From assembly GCA_963722815.1 (NCBI GenBank), contig CAVROM010000009.1, positions 186,001 to 250,000 of the forward strand: a stretch of 64,000 nt of DNA, written 5' to 3'. The translations under genes were made by a program, and so were the position numbers. The notes beneath the pieces are model-generated. The model saw nothing but the letters and a program-made list of their open reading frames with translations, had not been told where the DNA came from and did not search any database. Positions 32,398 through 41,297 of the stretch are shown in pieces (positions within the stretch are counted from its first letter, which is position 1; every line of letters starts with the position of its first letter). This stretch comes from DASQFQ01 sp963722815. GTDB lineage: Bacteria > Actinomycetota > Thermoleophilia > Solirubrobacterales > Solirubrobacteraceae.

Positions 32398-34065
32398 TCA
32401 GGCCAGCGCGGCCCCCGCCGCCCGCCCGGCCGTCCGCCCGGAGAACAGGCAGCCGCCGAGGAACGTGCCCTCGAGCGCGCGGTAGCCGTGCATCCCGCCG
32501 CCGCCGAAGCCGGCGACCTCGCCCGCGGCGTAGAGGCCGGGCAGCGGCTCGCCGCTCGGCCTGCAGCACGCGGCCGTCGAGGTCGGTCTGCAGCCCGCCG
32601 AGCGTCTTGCGCGTGAGGATGTGCAGCTTGACCGCGATCAGCGGCCCGGCCTCGGGGTCGAGGATGCGGTGCGGCGCGGCGACGCGGGTGATGCGGTCGG
32701 CGAGGTAGCGCCGGGCGCCGTGGATCGCGGTGACCTGCAGGTCCTTGGCGTACGGGTTGGCGATCTCGCGGTCGCGGGCGACGATCTCGCGCTCGAGGGC
32801 GGCGAGGTCGAGCAGCGGCTCGTCGGTCAGCGCGTTCATCCCGCGCACGAGCGCGCGCCAGGTCGCGCTCGACGACGAAGTCGGCGCCGTGGTCCATGAA
32901 CGCCTGGACCGGCGCGGGCGCGCCGGAGCCGACGCGCGCCGCGCAGCACCTCGCGCACGCTCTTGCCGGTGATGTCCGGGTTCTGCTCGGAGCCGGAGAG
33001 CGCGAACTCCTTCTCGATGATCTTCTGGGTCAGCACGAACCAGGTGTGGTCGTGGCCGGTCTGCATGATGTGGGCGAGCGTGCCGAGCGTGTCGAAGCCG
33101 GGGAAGAGCGGGACGGGCAGCCGGCGCGCCGGTCGCGTCGAGCCACAGCGACGACGGGCCCGGGGAGGATGCGGATGCCGTGGTTGGTCCAGATCGGGTC
33201 CCAGTTGCGGATGCCCTCGACGTAGTGCCACATGCGGTCGGGGTTGATCGACGTTGCCGCCCGCGTCCTGCGGCGATCTGCGAGCATCCGCCCGTCGACG
33301 TGGGCGGGCACGCCGGAGATCATCGCTCTTCGGCGGCGTGCCGAGCCGCTCGCGGCCAGTTGCGCGCACGAGCTCGTGGTTGCCGCCGATGCCGCCGGAG
33401 GTGACGATCACCGCCTGCGCGCTCGCAGCGCGAACTCGCCGACCACCTCGCGCGAGCTCGGCCGCGCCGCGCACCGCGCCGCTCGGCGTCGAGCACCGAC
33501 GCCGCGCACGCCGGTCGACCGCGCCGCCGGTGATCGTCAGCTCGTCGACCGGTGGCGGAAGCGCAGCTCGACCAGCCCGCGCGCGGCCGCCTCGCGCACG
33601 CGGCGCTCGAACGGCTCGACCACGCCCGGCCCGGTGCCCCACGTGATGTGGAAGCGCGGCACCGAGTTGCCGTGCCCGATCGCGCACGTAGCCGCCGCGC
33701 TCGGCCCAGCCGACGTTGGGCAAGAACCGCACGCCCATCGCGGCCAGCCACGCGCGCTTCTCGCCGGCGGCGAAGTCGACGTAGGCCTCGGCCCAGCGGC
33801 GCGGCCACTCGTCCTCGGCGCGGTCGAAGCCGGCGGTGCCGAGCCAGTCCTGCCAGGCGAGCTCGCGCGAGTCCTTGATCCGCAGCCGCCGCTGCTCGGG
33901 GGTGTCGACGAGGAAGAGCCCGCCGAGCGACCAGAACGCCTGGCCGCCGAGCGAGGCCTCCGGCTCCTGGTCGAGGAGGATGACCTTGCGGCCGGCGTCG
34001 GCCAGCTCGGCGGTGGCGACGAGGCCCGCGAGCCCCGCGCCGACGACGATGACGTCCGCGTCCAT
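32398..34065 (-). CDS. FAD-binding dehydrogenase (fumarate reductase/KstD-like), heavily frameshifted
   Basis: About 555 aa. N-terminus DADVIVVGAGLAGLVATAEL binds FAD (GxGxxG), then ASLGGQAFWSLGGLF. The C-terminus, in other frames, reads LYAAGEVAGFGGGGMHGYRA and LEGTFLGGCLFSGRTAG, the usual flavoprotein ending. Between 33700 and 32550 the frame changes at least six times, each time with homologous sequence continuing in the next frame. Real decay would not leave the code so clean between breaks, so sequence error is more likely, but a pseudogene is possible. The substrate is unknown; relatives act on ketosteroids and other enoyl compounds. Confidence 0.7.
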
Positions 34066-34105
34066 GGCGGCGTTGTACCGGATCGGGCGCGGTAGGTTGG
34101 GTGCG

Positions 34106-34564
34106 ATGGAGAACCAGATGACCGCCGAGGGGCTCGAGGCGCTGCGCGCCGAGATCGCCGAGCTCGAGGGCCCTGCGCGCCGGGCGATCGCCGAGGAGAT
34201 CAAGACCGCGCGCGGGTTCGGGGACCTCAAGGAGAACGCCGAGTACCACGAGGCCAAGAACGCCCAGGCGCGGCTCGAGACCAAGATCCTGCAGCTGCGC
34301 CAACGGCTGGGCGACGCCCGCGTCGTCGAAGCCGCGCAGGGCGACGTGATCGGCTTCGGCTCGACCGTCGAGCTCGAGGACGAGGCGACCGGGAAGCGCG
34401 TGACCTACACGCTGGTCGCCGGCCACGAGGCGTCGGCGAGCGAGGGCAAGCTGTCGGCCGAGTCGCCGATGGCGAGCGCGCTCGACGGCAAGCGGACCGG
34501 CGAGGTCGCCGTCGTGCCCGCCCCGCGCGGCGAGCGCCGGCTCAAGGTCATCGCGGTCCGCTAG
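34106..34564 (+). CDS. greA: Transcription elongation factor GreA
   Basis: 152 aa. N-terminal coiled coil with the acidic tip residues in ARGFGDLKENAEYHEAK (Asp and Glu that coordinate Mg in the polymerase channel), followed by the FKBP-like C-terminal domain (GSTVELEDEATGKRVTYTLV). It rescues backtracked RNA polymerase by stimulating transcript cleavage. TAGGTT (34093-34098) lies seven bases before the ATG, predicting a leaderless mRNA. Its TAG interlocks with the TAG of the convergent gene in a shared CTAG (34561-34564). Confidence 0.9.
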   Translation: MENQMTAEGLEALRAEIAELEGPARRAIAEEIKTARGFGDLKENAEYHEAKNAQARLETKILQLRQRLGDARVVEAAQGDVIGFGSTVELEDEATGKRVTYTLVAGHEASASEGKLSAESPMASALDGKRTGEVAVVPAPRGERRLKVIAVR

Positions 34565-35493
34565 CTAGCGCGGAACACGGTCCGGCGCCTCGCGAGCGGC
34601 CGGACCATGTCGGGGTGCTCGGTGAGCGAGACGACCTCGCCGTCGACGATCGCCAGGTCCTCGCAGCCGATCGGCCACAGCTGCTTGTCCGCGCTCTCCT
34701 CGAACGGCGAGCGCGTGAGCGTGCCCTCGCGCCGCGACGCGCGGCTGCGCGCCATCAGCATGCGCCCGTCGTGGACGGCCGCGCCCTGCAGGTTCGGGTG
34801 CGCGGTCACCCACGCCTCGCTCGCGTCCTCCTGCGCCAGCAGCCCGCCGGGCGCGAACCGCCAGCGCACCAGCCGCGCGCCCGCCGCCTTGTCGCGGTAC
34901 TCGCCGACCAGCAGCGCGCCCGCCGCGTCGTCGACCGAGGCGTAGGAGAAGCGCAGGTCCTTGCTCTCCGGCCGGTACCAGCCGGCCTGGGGGAGCGTGC
35001 GGCCGGAGAAGCGCCGGAGGTCGAACAGCCGCAGCCCCTTGTTGGTGTCGGCGACGTACAGCCAGTCCTCGCGCCAGGCGAGGCCGCCGGCGTGGGTCTT
35101 GACCGGCTTGCCGTCTGGCAGCACGAGCGCGACGTGGCCGTAGCGCCCGCTGCCGGTGTCGGCGATCGAGAGCCGCGCGGCGCCGTCGAGCTTGGAGTAC
35201 CAGGTGACGAGCACGATGTCCCCGCGCCCGTCGATGCCCTGCGGATACCAGTCCTTCGTCTTGCTGTCCTCCGCGTCCCAGCGGAAGCCGCCGCGCAGCC
35301 CGCGCGCCAGGCGGGCGGCGAACGGGACGTTCCCGCGCGCGCCGAAGCGCCGCAGCCGGCGGTCGAGCACGACCCGGCCCATGCCGTGGCCGAGCGGGAG
35401 ACTGGCGCGCTCGAGCCGCAGCCGGAACGGGGCCGGGTCGATCGCGCGCAATCCGGCGGCGGGGAAGTCGGTCACCCGGTTAGCCTGGCGCAT
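34561..35493 (-). CDS. Hypothetical protein, probable beta-propeller
   Basis: About 310 aa from ATG 35493 (or GTG 35475). No signal peptide. Repeated strand motifs are GGLAWREDWLYVADTNKGLRLF, GHVALVLPDGKPV, FSYASVDDAAGALLVGEY and GAAVHDGRMLMARS, each like one blade of a propeller. DWYPQGIDGRGDIVLVTWYS is the most conserved-looking segment. Family not recognised by name; similar proteins are annotated as hypothetical in actinobacteria. It is divergent from the MFS gene, with the favoured starts only 1-19 bases apart. Confidence 0.6.
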   Translation of the reverse strand: MRQANRVTDFPAAGLRAIDPAPFRLRLERASLPLGHGMGRVVLDRRLRRFGARGNVPFAARLARGLRGGFRWDAEDSKTKDWYPQGIDGRGDIVLVTWYSKLDGAARLSIADTGSGRYGHVALVLPDGKPVKTHAGGLAWREDWLYVADTNKGLRLFDLRRFSGRTLPQAGWYRPESKDLRFSYASVDDAAGALLVGEYRDKAAGARLVRWRFAPGGLLAQEDASEAWVTAHPNLQGAAVHDGRMLMARSRASRREGTLTRSPFEESADKQLWPIGCEDLAIVDGEVVSLTEHPDMVRPLARRRTVFRAS

Positions 35494-35494
35494 C

Positions 35495-36718
35495 GTGACG
35501 ACGCGCGAAGAGCTGCCGATCCGCCGCAACACGCTGTTGCTCTCCGCGTCGCTGGCCGCGAACTCCGGGACGCTCCAGCTGTCGGCCGCGGTCGCGTCGC
35601 TCACGCTGGTCAAGGTGCTCGGCGTCAAAGGCCTGCTCGGGCTCGGGCCGGCGATCGTGCTCGCCGCCGGCGCGCTCGCCGCGCTGCCCGCCGGCCGCGC
35701 GATGGACCGCTACGGCCGCGTGCCGATTCTCGCGCTCGGCTTCATCGTCGGCTCGAGCGGCTGCGGGCTCGCCGCGCTCGGCAGCGCGGCGGAGTCGGCC
35801 CCGGCGGTGCTTGCGGGGCTGATCGGCGTCGGCGCCGCCAGCGGCAGCGCGCTGCTCGCCCGCACCGCGGCGGGCGACATGTACCCGCCCGAGCACCGCG
35901 CGCACGGGATCGCGCTGGTGCTGTTCGGCGCGGTGTTCGGCGCGATCCTCGGCCCGCTCGTGTTCAGCCCGCTGCTGCACGGGCGCACGCTCGACGGCGA
36001 CACGCTCGCGCTGCTGTGGCTGGCGGCCGGCGGCTTCATGCTCGTCGCGCTGGCGATCGTGCTGTTCGTGCGCCCCGACCCGAAGCGGATCGCCGAGCTG
36101 CTGCACACCCACAGCGCCGCCGAGAGCGCGCCCGCCGCGCCGCTGCGCGAGATCGTCCGCCGCCCCGGGGCGATCCCCGCCCTGCTGGCCGGCCAGGCCT
36201 CGTTCGCGGTGATGGTGGGCGTGATGACGCTGACCGGCGCGGTGGTGACCGACCACCAGCACCACGCCGCCACCGCCGTCTTCCCGATCATCGGCGCGCA
36301 CGTGATGGGCATGTACGCGCTGGTGCTGGTGATCGGCGAGCTGATCGACCGCGTCGGCCGCACCCCGGCGCTGGCCGGGGGCCTGCTGGTGATGGCGGTG
36401 TCGTGCTCGAGCCTGCTGTGGGTCGAGTCGGTGGTCGCCACCGCGATCGTCCTGTTCGGCCTCGGGATCGGCTGGAACCTGTCGTTCGTGGCCGCCACCG
36501 CCACGCTCGCCGACTGCGCGAGCGCCGCTGAGCGCGGCAAGTTGCTGGGCTTCAACGACCTGCTCGCCGGCCTCACCGGCGCCGGCCTGGCGCTGCTCGG
36601 CGGCGTCGCGCTGTCGGCGATCGGCGTCGCGGCGCTGGCGATCGGCGGCGCGACGCTGGTGATCCTCCCCGCGGTCTGGATCCTCATGCGCCGGCCGCTT
36701 GCACCGGCGCTCTCGTAG
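35495..36718 (+). CDS. MFS transporter
   Basis: 407 aa from GTG 35495, which follows TAGCCT (35481-35486) by eight bases (leaderless). Twelve membrane segments. AALPAGRAMDRYGRVPILALGF is the loop 2-3 signature (D-R-x-G-R). A His-rich cytoplasmic or loop segment TDHQHHAA lies in the second half. Substrate unknown; the second half, with WNLSFVAATATLADCASAAERGKLLGF, suggests a drug/metabolite exporter type. A hairpin at 36741-36770 follows the gene. Confidence 0.8.
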   Translation: MTTREELPIRRNTLLLSASLAANSGTLQLSAAVASLTLVKVLGVKGLLGLGPAIVLAAGALAALPAGRAMDRYGRVPILALGFIVGSSGCGLAALGSAAESAPAVLAGLIGVGAASGSALLARTAAGDMYPPEHRAHGIALVLFGAVFGAILGPLVFSPLLHGRTLDGDTLALLWLAAGGFMLVALAIVLFVRPDPKRIAELLHTHSAAESAPAAPLREIVRRPGAIPALLAGQASFAVMVGVMTLTGAVVTDHQHHAATAVFPIIGAHVMGMYALVLVIGELIDRVGRTPALAGGLLVMAVSCSSLLWVESVVATAIVLFGLGIGWNLSFVAATATLADCASAAERGKLLGFNDLLAGLTGAGLALLGGVALSAIGVAALAIGGATLVILPAVWILMRRPLAPALS

Positions 36719-36740
36719 CGAGAGGATCGACGCGAGCTGC

Positions 36741-36770
36741 CCCGGCGCTCACAGGCCCGCGGGCGCCGGG
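36741..36770. terminator. Hairpin downstream of the MFS gene
   Basis: CCCGGCGC (36741-36748) pairs with GCGCCGGG (36763-36770) across a 14-base loop, 23 bases after the MFS stop. No T-tract. The rest of the interval to 36881 holds the ribosome binding site TGGAGG of the M43 gene and no supported gene. Confidence 0.55.
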
Positions 36771-36881
36771 ACGGAGAGCGATGCGGCGTCATGCCGCGGC
36801 TCGAGCTCGGTCTGGCAAGGACGCTAGCGCCCTATCGCGCGTCTTCCCACCCGGTCACCACCCCATCTGGAGGTCAAGGCC

Positions 36882-37775
36882 ATGCCCCCCGTGAAGAAGC
36901 AGCCGCCCAAGCACCGCCAGTGCGGCGTGCAGTCCGCCACCGAGCGGCTCTACGAGGAGGATCCGGCCCTCCGCGGCCGCCACCGCCGTATCGAGGACGA
37001 GTGCCAGAACCTGATCACGAAGGGCTACGCCCAACGCGTCTGGCGCAAGCTGAGCACGATCCAGGTGATCGTCCACGTGGTCTCGAAGACCGAGGAGGAG
37101 GACATCTCCGACGAGCAGATCGAGAGCCAGATCGAGGTGCTCAACCAGGACTACCGGAAGACCAACGCCGACGTCTCCAAGGTCCCGGACCCGTGGGTGA
37201 GCCTCGCCGCCGACCCCAACATCGCGTTCGACCTGGCCGACGTCACGCGCACCACGACCACGGTCGACGAGTTCGGCACCGACGACGGCGTGAAGTCGAA
37301 GGCCGGCGGCGGCGTGCCGCCGAAGACGTCGAACAGCATCCTCAACATCTGGGTCTGCAACCTCGGCGGCGGCCTGCTCGGCTACGCGCAGTTCCCCGGC
37401 GGTCCGGCCAGGACCGACGGCGTGGTGATTCTCTACACCGCGTTCGGCACCAAGGGCGTGGCCGCCGACCCGTTCAACCTCGGCCGCACCGCGACCCACG
37501 AGGTCGGCCACTACCTCAACCTGCGCCACATCTGGGGCGACACCAACGACTGCTCGGGCTCCGACCAGGTGTCCGACACCCCGCGCGCGCTGGCGCCCAA
37601 CTACGGCAAGCCGGACTGGCCGCACATCTCGTGCAACAACGGGCCGAACGGCGACATGTTCGTGGACTACATGGACTACGTCGACGACGCCGCGATGTTC
37701 ATGTTCACCCAGGGCCAGGCGGCGCGCATGAACGCGACGCTGGCGGGCCCGCGCAAGAAGCTCGTCGGAGGCTGA
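36882..37775 (+). CDS. M43-family zinc metalloprotease (pappalysin/cytophagalysin-like)
   Basis: 297 aa. The metzincin motif H206-E-V-G-H210-Y-L-N-L-R-H216 is complete, and the Met-turn lies in VDYMDYVDDAAMFMFTQGQ. The four Cys around CSGSDQVSDTPR and ISCNN are typical of M43B. There is no signal peptide: the N-terminus is PPVKKQPPKHRQCGVQSATERLYEEDP, and the CGV.....ERL start resembles the prodomain Cys-switch of secreted relatives. GGAGG lies before the ATG. Export, if any, must use another route. The small gene at 37778 follows three bases later. Confidence 0.85.
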   Translation: MPPVKKQPPKHRQCGVQSATERLYEEDPALRGRHRRIEDECQNLITKGYAQRVWRKLSTIQVIVHVVSKTEEEDISDEQIESQIEVLNQDYRKTNADVSKVPDPWVSLAADPNIAFDLADVTRTTTTVDEFGTDDGVKSKAGGGVPPKTSNSILNIWVCNLGGGLLGYAQFPGGPARTDGVVILYTAFGTKGVAADPFNLGRTATHEVGHYLNLRHIWGDTNDCSGSDQVSDTPRALAPNYGKPDWPHISCNNGPNGDMFVDYMDYVDDAAMFMFTQGQAARMNATLAGPRKKLVGG

Positions 37776-37777
37776 CC

Positions 37778-38071
37778 ATGGTCGAGCGCGAGCGCCTCGC
37801 GGGCCGCTGGGTCCACTCGCACGAGGAGGATTCGGGCGACGAGCTGGTCTTCCGGCCGGCGGGCTACGCGTTCCCGCCCTCGCGCGGCCGCGAGGCGATC
37901 GAGCTGCACCCGGACGGCTCCTACGCCGGCAGCGTGCCGGGGCCGGTCGACAAGCCCGAGGCGACCGAGGGCGAGTGGACGCTGGAGGACGGCGGGCGAC
38001 TGCGGCTCGGCGACCGGGTGCTGGAGATCACCGAGGCGGCCGGCGACGTGCTCAAGGTCCGCCGCGCTTGA
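37778..38071 (+). CDS. Small lipocalin-like protein, partner of the M43 protease
   Basis: 97 aa. Beta-rich: LAGRWVHSHEEDSGDELVFRP, a GREAIELHPDGSYAG strand pair and GEWTLEDGGRLRLGDRVLEI. The opening L-x-G-x-W with alternating strands suggests a small calycin barrel. From memory, similar small proteins with the WVHSHEEDS block occur beside M43 genes in other bacteria, so it may be an inhibitor or co-factor of the protease (inference). Translation is coupled through a 2-base gap. It overlaps the convergent Vps62-like gene by 20 bases. Confidence 0.7.
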   Translation: MVERERLAGRWVHSHEEDSGDELVFRPAGYAFPPSRGREAIELHPDGSYAGSVPGPVDKPEATEGEWTLEDGGRLRLGDRVLEITEAAGDVLKVRRA

Positions 38072-39267
38072 GGTGGCCGCGGATCCAGGCGAAGACCTTG
38101 CCGAGGCCTTGCGCCACGCCCTGGAGGACGGGGTGCTTGGCCTCGCCGACGGGGTCGAGCAGCGTCAGCGTCGACTCCGACGGCACCGGCGGGTCGCCCG
38201 CGCTCGTGCTCGTGTAGACGTCGTAGTGCTTGGCGGGGTCGGTCGGGATGCGGGTGTTGAGCGTGCCGCTGCCGGTGTCCTCGAGCGCGAAGGTGTAGGT
38301 GCGCGGCGGCACGCCGTCCTCGTCGCGTGAGTTGACGGTCACGATCAGCGAGCGCGGCGGCGGGTCGTGGCGCTCGAAGTCGAACGTGATCCGCATCCAG
38401 TCGCCGTTGCGGGCGATCGTCACGTCGGGGGCCTCGGCCGGCGTGTGCCGCTCCGGCGTGACCGCCTTGTCGAGCAGCGTGTCTGGCGCGCTCCACTGCG
38501 CCTTGGCGCCCGGACCGGTCGGGCTCGGCTGCTGCAGGCCGCCGGGCAACCGCGGCTGGGTGTCGCCCCAGCGCCCGCGCCAGCGCGCCCAGCCGGGGCC
38601 GTCGCCGTCGAGGATCTCGAGCGTCAGCTCCGGGCGACTTCCGCTTGCCGTCGGCGATGTCGTACCAGGCCTCGGTGGTGTGGAAGCCGGCCTCGAAGTA
38701 CGAGGCGTGGGAGCCGCGCGCGACGTAGACGACCGGGTGGCCGTCGTCCTGCTCGACCTCGGTCCACGCGCGCTTCTCGGCGTTGACGTGCTGCGCGTAG
38801 ACCGCGACGTCGGGCTCGTCGCCGTGCATCCGCAGCTGCACCATCTCCCAGTCGCCCTCGTGCAGGCCGGCGTTGAGCGCGAGCGAGTAGTCGTTGTAGA
38901 AGTACCAGAGCCAGTACTGGAGCCAGAGGCGCCCGTTCTGCTCGACGGCGTGCCCGTAGATGCGGTTCTTGAGGTCGGGCCGGGCGACCCGCAGCGTCAC
39001 GTACTGCGCGCGGTAGTCGCGGCGGGGATCGGAGATGAAGTCGGTGGGCTGCACCGCCTTCCCGTCGGAGTACTGCGTCTCGCCGAGCAGGCCGAGCGAG
39101 AGCGCGGGCGCGCGGGCCAGCAGCGTGCCGTCGCCGCGCCGCAACTCGTGGCCGGGGTTGTCGGTCCACTGCGCCGGGCTGTCGGCGAAGTACTGCTCGT
39201 TCGAGTCGTAGCGCAGGCGCGGCAGGAACTGCCGCCGCAGCTCGTCGGCTCGCTCAGACGCTCCGAC
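38052..39267 (-). CDS. Vps62/DUF946-like protein (frameshifted near 38635)
   Basis: About 400 aa. Core: WLQYWLWYFYNDYSLAL, GLHEGDWEMVQLRM, AVYAQHVNAEKRAW, and PVVYVARGSHASYF, the shared signature of Vps62-like proteins. One indel near 38635 precedes a C-terminal beta domain (DWMRITFDFERHDPPPRSLIV). No ATG/GTG/TTG is seen in frame between the patatin stop (39270) and the conserved start DELRRQFLPRLRYDSNEQYF, so the start is unresolved. It follows the patatin-like lipase closely, suggesting joint action on lipids or membranes. Function unknown. Confidence 0.65.
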
Positions 39268-39269
39268 GG

Positions 39270-40340
39270 CTACGGGGTAGGATAGCCCGTCGGCGCGGGC
39301 AGCGCGCGGTCGACGTGGGCGCGCATCCCGGCGTCGCAGGCCGCGTAGCCCCAGTTGATCAGCCGCTCCTGGACGACGTCGTCGAGCCGCGCCAGCCGGG
39401 TCGAGAGCGTGGCGAGCGCCATCGTCGCGTCGTGCGGGGCGGCCAGCGCGTCGGCAAGGTGGAAGTCGGCGATGTCGCTGCGGATGCCCCAGTACGCGCC
39501 CTGGCGCTCGTGTGCCTTGAACGCGTCGACGCACTGGCGCTTGCGCAGCGAGCGGACCTGGTTGTCGATCACGCTCAGCACGCGGAACAGGTGGCGGCCC
39601 CAGTCGTGGTCGGGGTCGGGCTCCTCCGCCATCCGGCCACCGGCGTCGGACACGAGCACGGTCTTGCACGCCTTCCAGGCCGTCTCCAGCCCGAGGTTGT
39701 CGTAGACGCCGCCGTCGGACAGCACCGCGCGCTCGCGGTACTCGCCGTGGCCGAGGTCGTTGCCCTCCTCGTCGACCCACGTGACGTCGCGCAGATCGAG
39801 CTCGAAGGGGGAGAGGACGGGCGGGAAGGCGGAAGAGGCGGCCACCGCGTCGGCGAGCGCGACCCTCGGCTGGTTCACGCGCCCGACGCGCCAGTCGGCC
39901 ATGAACGGCTTGGAGAAGCGGAACAGCACGCCGGACTGGACGCTGGTCGCGTTGATCACGAAGCGGGGGTGATCGGGGAGGTCCTGCAGCGTGGCCTCGC
40001 CGAACAGGTGGCGGCGGTAGGCCTTGGCGACGCGCTCGGAGATCGTGTCGGGCGTGAGCGCGCCGGCGATCACGCTGGTCGCGTCGACGGTGCGGCCCGC
40101 GAGCGCGCGGATCGGGGCGACGAAGCTGGGCTCCAACCCCTCGGCCTCGAGCTTGGGCCACGCCAGCGCGAGCGCGCCGGCGGTGATCGAGCCGCCGGAG
40201 ACGCTGGAGACGCGGTCGAGCCGCTTGAGCCAGCCCGCGTCGTGCAACCGCCACACGACGCCGACGTGGAACAGCATGGCCCGGTAGCCGCCTCCGGAGA
40301 GGCAGAGCGCGACGCCGTCAGCCGGCTCGTCCGTGCTCAT
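39270..40340 (-). CDS. Patatin-like phospholipase
   Basis: 356 aa, no signal peptide. Oxyanion hole LCLSGGGYRAMLFHVG, nucleophile Ser in RVSSVSGGSITAG, and the catalytic Asp in AVLSDGGVYDNLGLE: the complete patatin dyad. RFVINATSVQSGVLFRFSK is the middle region common to bacterial patatins. It probably hydrolyses acyl lipids at the membrane or in a target. It is followed by a Vps62-like gene. Confidence 0.85.
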   Translation of the reverse strand: MSTDEPADGVALCLSGGGYRAMLFHVGVVWRLHDAGWLKRLDRVSSVSGGSITAGALALAWPKLEAEGLEPSFVAPIRALAGRTVDATSVIAGALTPDTISERVAKAYRRHLFGEATLQDLPDHPRFVINATSVQSGVLFRFSKPFMADWRVGRVNQPRVALADAVAASSAFPPVLSPFELDLRDVTWVDEEGNDLGHGEYRERAVLSDGGVYDNLGLETAWKACKTVLVSDAGGRMAEEPDPDHDWGRHLFRVLSVIDNQVRSLRKRQCVDAFKAHERQGAYWGIRSDIADFHLADALAAPHDATMALATLSTRLARLDDVVQERLINWGYAACDAGMRAHVDRALPAPTGYPTP

Positions 40341-40349
40341 GCGCCAACC

Positions 40350-40949
40350 CTAAGCCGCCGGGAGCGGGATGTGGATTTCTTTGCGCAGGCGCTCGAGCGC
40401 GCGGCCGCGCGTCGGGCCGATGCTGCCGACCGGCATGCCGAGCTGGGCGCTGATCGTGTCGTAGCTGGGCTCGCGCTCGGAGTGCAGGAGCCGCAGCAGC
40501 GTGCGCTGCTTGGGCGGCAGCGTGCCGAGCGCGGCGCGCACCGCGGTGCGTCGCTCGGCGGCGCGCGCGATCTCGTCCTCGTCGACGTGGGCGGCGAAGA
40601 GCGGCGTCCGCACCTCGTCGGCCGTCGGGACGACGCGCTTGCGGCCCTGCAGGATCCGCAGGCACTCGCGGCGGGCGGTGGTGCCGACCCAGGCGCCGAA
40701 GCGGTCGGGGTCGCGCAGCCGGCTGATGTGCTCGACGGCGCGCAGCCACGTGAGCTGGGCGACGTCGTCGGCGTCGGCGTCGCACATGCGGTGCGAGCGG
40801 CAGACGCAGCGGATGAGCACGGCGTAGCGGTCGATCAGCTCGCGCCAGGCCCTGGCTTCTCCCTCTGCGGCGGCGGCGACGAGCGTGGCGGTCTCGCGCT
40901 CCCCGCGACGGGCGGCGCGGACATCGGTCAGGGACGTGATGGTCGTCAT
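40350..40949 (-). CDS. RNA polymerase sigma factor, ECF/sigma-70 family
   Basis: 199 aa from ATG 40949. Region 2: AWRELIDRYAVLIRCVCRSHRMCDADADDVAQLTWLRAVEHI (in two parts), with the core-binding DADDVAQ motif. Region 4: LGTLPPKQRTLLRLLHSEREPSYDTISAQLGMPVGSIGPTRGRALERLRKE (in two parts), a standard helix-turn-helix. No anti-sigma gene is adjacent. A 60-residue acidic insert between regions 2 and 4 (VRTPLFAAHVDEDEI) may hold regulation. Confidence 0.85.
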   Translation of the reverse strand: MTTITSLTDVRAARRGERETATLVAAAAEGEARAWRELIDRYAVLIRCVCRSHRMCDADADDVAQLTWLRAVEHISRLRDPDRFGAWVGTTARRECLRILQGRKRVVPTADEVRTPLFAAHVDEDEIARAAERRTAVRAALGTLPPKQRTLLRLLHSEREPSYDTISAQLGMPVGSIGPTRGRALERLRKEIHIPLPAA

Positions 40950-41038
40950 GGCCCGAGACACTCGACGGCGCGGCTTGGGGCGGCCTTGGGACGACCTTGG
41001 GGTCTGTATCACCGCGCGTGAAGGGCGCTCTCGAGGCC

Positions 41039-41242
41039 ATGTCCATCATGTTCGATCTCGATCCCGCGCTGCTCTCCTCCGAGCTGCGGCGCCGCGCCTG
41101 GCTGCACGCCCGCGACGAGGCCCGCGCCGCCTACGAGCTGTGGGCCGGCGCCGACCGGCCCGACCGGCCCGCCGCCTACGCCGCCTACCGGGCGGCCGAG
41201 GAGCGCGAAGCGGCCGCGGCTGAGGTGCTCGCCGCAGGCTGA
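41039..41242 (+). CDS. Small hypothetical Ala/Arg-rich protein
   Basis: 67 aa, mostly helical: DLDPALLSSELRRRAWLHARDEA, then RAAYELWAGAD and AAYRAAEEREAAAAEVLAAG. No known domain. Codon use fits coding sequence (G/C at third positions). It lies divergent from the sigma factor and 55 bases before the SARP gene. It may be a small helical-bundle protein; function unknown. Confidence 0.5.
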   Translation: MSIMFDLDPALLSSELRRRAWLHARDEARAAYELWAGADRPDRPAAYAAYRAAEEREAAAAEVLAAG

Positions 41243-41297
41243 CCGGATGATTTCCTCCGGCCGGTCCTCCCGGCCGGTTACGGTTGGCCCTGAGCCC

